DNA of 45,548 nt from Gammaproteobacteria bacterium (GTDB taxonomy: Bacteria; Pseudomonadota; Gammaproteobacteria; Xanthomonadales; Wenzhouxiangellaceae), in contig PXBD01000029.1 of NCBI GenBank assembly GCA_003565625.1, positions 1-45,548 of the forward strand, in the 5' to 3' direction. The position numbers and the translations under genes were made by a program. The notes beneath the pieces are model-generated. The model was not told the DNA's origin, searched no databases, and worked only from the letters and a program-made list of their open reading frames with translations. Each line of letters begins with the position of its first letter. Position 1 is the stretch's first letter. Positions 42,324-45,548 of the stretch are shown here, piece after piece.

Positions 42324-44498
42324 CTACCGGCTGCGCACTCGTCGGGCGCTCGAAACACCCGGAATGGATTGCATTCGGTTCAACAGACCGGCCAGTTGCT
42401 CGTAGTCCTCGACCTGGACCGTCAGCTCGATCCGGACATGGTCGGACTCTTCCTGGCGGTTGGCGTTCATGGCGGTCACGTTGACGTTCTCTCCGGCCAG
42501 CAGACCGCTGACGTCCCGAATCAATTCGCGCCGATCCCACGCCTCGATCAGGATCCGGGCCGGGTAGCGGCCGGCGGACTGCGAGGTCCAGCGCACGGCG
42601 ATGACCCGCTCCGATGCCTGGCGCTGCAGCTGGATGAACTGGCGGCAATCCTGACGATGAATGCTGACCCCGCGACCCTGGGTGATATATCCGGCGATAT
42701 CATCCCCCGGCACCGGCTGACAACACTGGGCGATCTGATGGAGTAGGTTGCCAACGCCCTCGATCTGAATGTCGGCCCCCTTGGTTTCCCTCGAAGATAC
42801 CGGCTTGCTGACCGGGATTACCGCCTCACCCAGGCGTCTGCCCGGGTCCTTGCGCTCGACCGCGTGGGCGACCTGGGAAGCGCCAAGCTCCCCGCACCCG
42901 ACAGCCACGCAAAGATCTTCCACGCGCCGGAAGTTGAAGTGCTCCAGTACCTGGTTGGCTTGCTCGAAATCCAGGTCAAGGCGCTTGAACTCGGCCTCCA
43001 GACCAGCCTTGCCGGCGGCGAGATTTTCCTCGTAGTGCGCCATCTTGAACCAGTGCCGAACCTTGGCGCGTGCCCGCGCGGTGCGGATATAACCGAGGCG
43101 CGGACTGAGCCAGTCGCGGGAAGGCCTGGGTTCCTTGGCGGTCAGAATCTCCACCCGATCACCGTTTTGCAGTTCCGTGGTCAACGGGACGATACGACCA
43201 TTGACACGCGCCCCGCGACAGCGATGCCCCACTTCGGTGTGGACCAGGTAGGCAAAGTCCAGCGGAGTGGCACCAGCCGACAAGTCCTTGACTTCACCGC
43301 GCGGGGTGAGCACATAGACACGATCTTCGGTGGTCAGATTCTGGAAGTTTTCCAGCAGACTGGCATCATCGGCATCGCCCTCCGACCCCTCGAGCAGCTG
43401 GCGCATCACGCCGATGCGCTTTTCCATGGCGGCATCACGCGGCCCGCCCTCCTTGTAGCGCCAGTGCGCAGCCACGCCGAGCTCGGCGTGACGGTGCATG
43501 TCGTGAGTGCGGATCTGGACTTCGACAGCCCGCCCTCTGGTGCCTGTCACCGCCGTGTGCAGCGACTGATAGAGGTTGGCCTTGGGGTTGGTGATGTAAT
43601 CGTCGAACTCGCCCGGCACCGGCTGCCAGTGGGTGTGGACCAGACCCAGCACGGAGTAGCACTCGGCTACCGTATCGACCATCACGCGCACGGCGCGCAC
43701 GTCGAACAGCTCGTGGAAATCCAGACCCTTGCGCTGCATCTTGCGCCAGATCGAGTAGACGTGCTTGGCCCGCCCGCTGATTTCGGCCTGGATACCCGCC
43801 TCGTCGGTAATCGTGCGCAGTCGATCCATGAAGCTATTGATGTAGGCCTCGCGGTCGGCCTGGCGCTCGGCCAACAGCAAGCGAATCTGGCGGTAGGCCT
43901 GCGGCTCCAGGTACTGGAAGGCCAGGTCCTCGAGCTGCCATTTGAGCTGGCCGATGCCGAGGCGGTTGGCCAGCGGGGCGTGAATGAGGCGGGTTTCGCG
44001 GGCGATATGGCGCCGCGTTTCCTCATCGAGATCCATGGCCAGCTTGAGCCGGGCCAGTTGCCAGGCCAGGGCGATGAGCACCACCCGAACGTCAGCCACC
44101 AAGGCCAGCAGCAAGCGGCGCAGACCTTCGGCGCGAGCGGCGTCGTTGGGAAGATAGTTTCGGCCGAAATGATGCAGAGCCGATGACTGGCGAAGCAGTT
44201 CAGCCAGCGATTCATGCTGCTGGGCGAGTTCGTTATCATCGACCCCGGGCTGGCTGACCACCACCGGCAACAGAATCGTTGCCGCCACGGTTTCAACGTC
44301 TGGCGAGAGGCATTCCAGGACCTGGAGCGCCCCGAGAACGGTAGCGATACGGTCTGGTGCGTCCCTGCGCAGCAGCTCGGTCGCCAAATTGAGCAGTTCG
44401 GAAGAACCCGGCCCAGCGGATCGGATATACGCCCGCAGCCAGCCGGTCAGTCGGTCCGGAGACGGGACATTCTCAGCGCTCGAACTCACGAAGGACAC
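42324..44498 (-). CDS. relA: GTP pyrophosphokinase RelA
   Basis: A 724-residue stringent-response enzyme that makes (p)ppGpp on starved ribosomes. The N-terminal HD-like region (about 25-160) lacks the HD/ED hydrolase residues and is inactive, as in RelA. The synthetase domain (about 240-350) has SGRAKHVYSIWRKMQRKGLDFHEL, VRAVRVMVDT and GEFDDYITNPKANLYQSLHTAV. The EFDD there is the EXDD mark of monofunctional RelA, whereas SpoT-type enzymes have RXKD. A TGS domain (about 390-455, EDRVYVLTPRGEVKDL), a zinc-finger/RIS region and a terminal ACT domain follow. The start is a GTG at 44498. It converges with the glycosyltransferase at 16 nt. A 5-bp-armed inverted repeat at 44551-44565 lies in its upstream region. 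Confidence 0.95.
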   Translation of the reverse strand: MSFVSSSAENVPSPDRLTGWLRAYIRSAGPGSSELLNLATELLRRDAPDRIATVLGALQVLECLSPDVETVAATILLPVVVSQPGVDDNELAQQHESLAELLRQSSALHHFGRNYLPNDAARAEGLRRLLLALVADVRVVLIALAWQLARLKLAMDLDEETRRHIARETRLIHAPLANRLGIGQLKWQLEDLAFQYLEPQAYRQIRLLLAERQADREAYINSFMDRLRTITDEAGIQAEISGRAKHVYSIWRKMQRKGLDFHELFDVRAVRVMVDTVAECYSVLGLVHTHWQPVPGEFDDYITNPKANLYQSLHTAVTGTRGRAVEVQIRTHDMHRHAELGVAAHWRYKEGGPRDAAMEKRIGVMRQLLEGSEGDADDASLLENFQNLTTEDRVYVLTPRGEVKDLSAGATPLDFAYLVHTEVGHRCRGARVNGRIVPLTTELQNGDRVEILTAKEPRPSRDWLSPRLGYIRTARARAKVRHWFKMAHYEENLAAGKAGLEAEFKRLDLDFEQANQVLEHFNFRRVEDLCVAVGCGELGASQVAHAVERKDPGRRLGEAVIPVSKPVSSRETKGADIQIEGVGNLLHQIAQCCQPVPGDDIAGYITQGRGVSIHRQDCRQFIQLQRQASERVIAVRWTSQSAGRYPARILIEAWDRRELIRDVSGLLAGENVNVTAMNANRQEESDHVRIELTVQVEDYEQLAGLLNRMQSIPGVSSARRVRSR

Positions 44499-44614
44499 AG
44501 TTCATCGGAAAGACCACTCATCGCTTACGATCGTCACCAAGCTCGCCGGATTCTGATAACCAGAACCCGAAGATTGCTGCACGGTCCTGGCCGCAAACGG
44601 ATCCAACGTCACGA

Positions 44615-45547
44615 TTATCGTGCAGCCTCGACCAGAACCCTGTGATGTTTGCTTGCCGAAATGACATTGCCAGAGTCATTCAGGGCAGCCGCGCCAAAGT
44701 ACAGATCAATGTATTCCCCTGGCTCCGCTTCCAATGAAACCTTCCGCGAAACGTTGAGTGTAAAATCGCTCTCGGCAATATTGACTTTCCGTCTGACTTC
44801 GGTTGCGGCGCTGGTAAAGGAAGCAAACTCAAAAAAATCCGGGTTGGCCGGGAAAACCTCCTGAAAGAATACATCGAATACATCCAGATCAATGTTGGAC
44901 GAATTGCTGATGACGATATCGTATTCCAGCGTCCCGCCTACCTCCACGCTCTCTGGCAAGATGTTGTATTGAATGTCCAGCCCTCCGCTGTCAGCCTGCG
45001 CATCACCGAACAAGCCAAATTCACCATAACGATTAGTTTGCTCATCAAAGGAGCGGTAGAAGCAAGCACCTTTGGACGGAGCTTGAAACCCTATGAGCGG
45101 CTCTGATGAAATATCGTAAAACAAACCCTCATCGGGAAAAAAATCCTCGATGATCGTATGGCCATTGATATCGCTGGCAAGAATTTTGACTGGCTTTGAG
45201 TCGCCATCGAGATCGAGATCGAAGCAGAATAGCGGGTTGTACAAGCCGCTTCGATCCTGGGGTCGAAGCTGAAAACGGTCGAAGAAGATACGGTCCGGAT
45301 CAGACGCAGCGTTAGCCACCACCACATCCCCGGAGCCAAAACTCACCCGGCCTTCTCCCAAGTTATAAGTCAGGACTGCGCCCTCATCAACCTGGATACC
45401 AAAATACCCAGCCTTTTCTGGATCACCTCCCGGCGGGGTAACCTCCAGCAGGAAATCGGAAATCGTCTGGCGAGCTTGGACACCGGCAACTGCCAGGGCA
45501 AGGGCAATGGACAACGACAATTTGAGCGCGAGCGAGAAAGACTTCAT
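44615..45547 (-). CDS. Secreted protein of unknown function
   Basis: A complete 310-residue ORF with a signal peptide of about 24 residues (MKSFSLALKLSLSIALALAVAG, then VQARQ). The mature part is acidic, rich in Asp, Phe and Gly, and mostly beta-like: GLYNPLFCFDLDLDGDSKPVK and GTLEYDIVISNSSNIDLDVFDVFFQ. The latter resembles the DUF11 type of beta-sandwich seen in secreted or cell-surface proteins. It has two cysteines in the mature chain. I recognise no enzyme motif. Base composition is lower in GC than the neighbours (25 of 60 bases at 44821-44880 and 27 of 60 at 45121-45180 are G or C), so it may have been acquired. The upstream region is outside the window. Confidence 0.7.
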   Translation of the reverse strand: MKSFSLALKLSLSIALALAVAGVQARQTISDFLLEVTPPGGDPEKAGYFGIQVDEGAVLTYNLGEGRVSFGSGDVVVANAASDPDRIFFDRFQLRPQDRSGLYNPLFCFDLDLDGDSKPVKILASDINGHTIIEDFFPDEGLFYDISSEPLIGFQAPSKGACFYRSFDEQTNRYGEFGLFGDAQADSGGLDIQYNILPESVEVGGTLEYDIVISNSSNIDLDVFDVFFQEVFPANPDFFEFASFTSAATEVRRKVNIAESDFTLNVSRKVSLEAEPGEYIDLYFGAAALNDSGNVISASKHHRVLVEAAR

Positions 45548-45548
45548 G

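Noticed and set aside
44551-44565. Inverted repeat TTCTG-ATAAC-CAGAA upstream of relA
   Set aside because: Arms of 5 bp are expected by chance in this length of sequence, and no promoter elements line up with it.

Overview
The window is GC-rich, tightly packed chromosomal DNA from a Gram-negative gammaproteobacterium. Lipopolysaccharide export genes (kdsD-kdsC-lptCAB), rpoN-hpf-ptsN, the Ccm System I cytochrome c pathway, PBP1b, an EXDD-type RelA and a nitrogen-PTS with HPr kinase all point that way. Together with the oleABC hydrocarbon genes and a TonB receptor they suggest the Xanthomonadales or a relative such as Wenzhouxiangellaceae; that placement is inference. I saw no rRNA, tRNA, CRISPR array, insertion sequence or prophage, and no gene-free stretch over 300 bases.

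Layout. 1-2.8 kb (+): the end of ccmI, then a DUF47/PhoU-like protein and a Pit phosphate transporter. 2.8-6.5 kb (-): oleA, oleB and oleC for head-to-head fatty-acid condensation to olefins, with a consensus -10 box and a 16-bp perfect palindrome before oleA, and no oleD. 6.5-12.4 kb (-): a hybrid sensor kinase with a sodium:solute-symporter-like membrane domain, a strong terminator next to a 53-bp palindromic element, and a TonB-dependent receptor. 12.4-13.9 kb (+): a divergent GntP-family permease. 14-18.1 kb (-): a cystathionine gamma-synthase-family enzyme, a degenerate FHA membrane protein, truD, ftsB, dapE. 18.1-20.2 kb (+): mtfA and an M48 metalloprotease lipoprotein. 20.2-21.8 kb (-): murA and ibaG.

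21.8-32.2 kb (+) is one long, tightly coupled run: a CaCA antiporter, kdsD, kdsC, lptC, lptA, lptB, rpoN, hpf, ptsN, a short hprK, rapZ, an EIIA of the mannose family, HPr and enzyme I. Many junctions are 4-nt ATGA/GTGA overlaps. It links KDO and LPS transport with sigma-54, ribosome hibernation and a regulatory PTS that has no sugar permease here. 32.2-37.7 kb (-): mrcB (PBP1b), a TPR lipoprotein that may be an LpoP-like PBP1b activator, a YoaA/DinG helicase and tsaB, again with 4-nt overlaps. 37.7-42.3 kb (+): one 1,532-codon protein with three glycosyltransferase domains and a coiled coil. 42.3-45.5 kb (-): relA and an AT-richer secreted protein of unknown function.

The best leads are: a family of 7-bp-phased intergenic repeats at three gene ends; the palindrome over the oleA -35 region and the missing oleD; the LpoP-like lipoprotein; an HprK reduced to its kinase domain; a palindromic operator between the TonB receptor and the GntP permease; an FHA domain that has lost its phosphothreonine-binding residues; and the three-domain glycosyltransferase. 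I found no wholly unknown multi-gene system.
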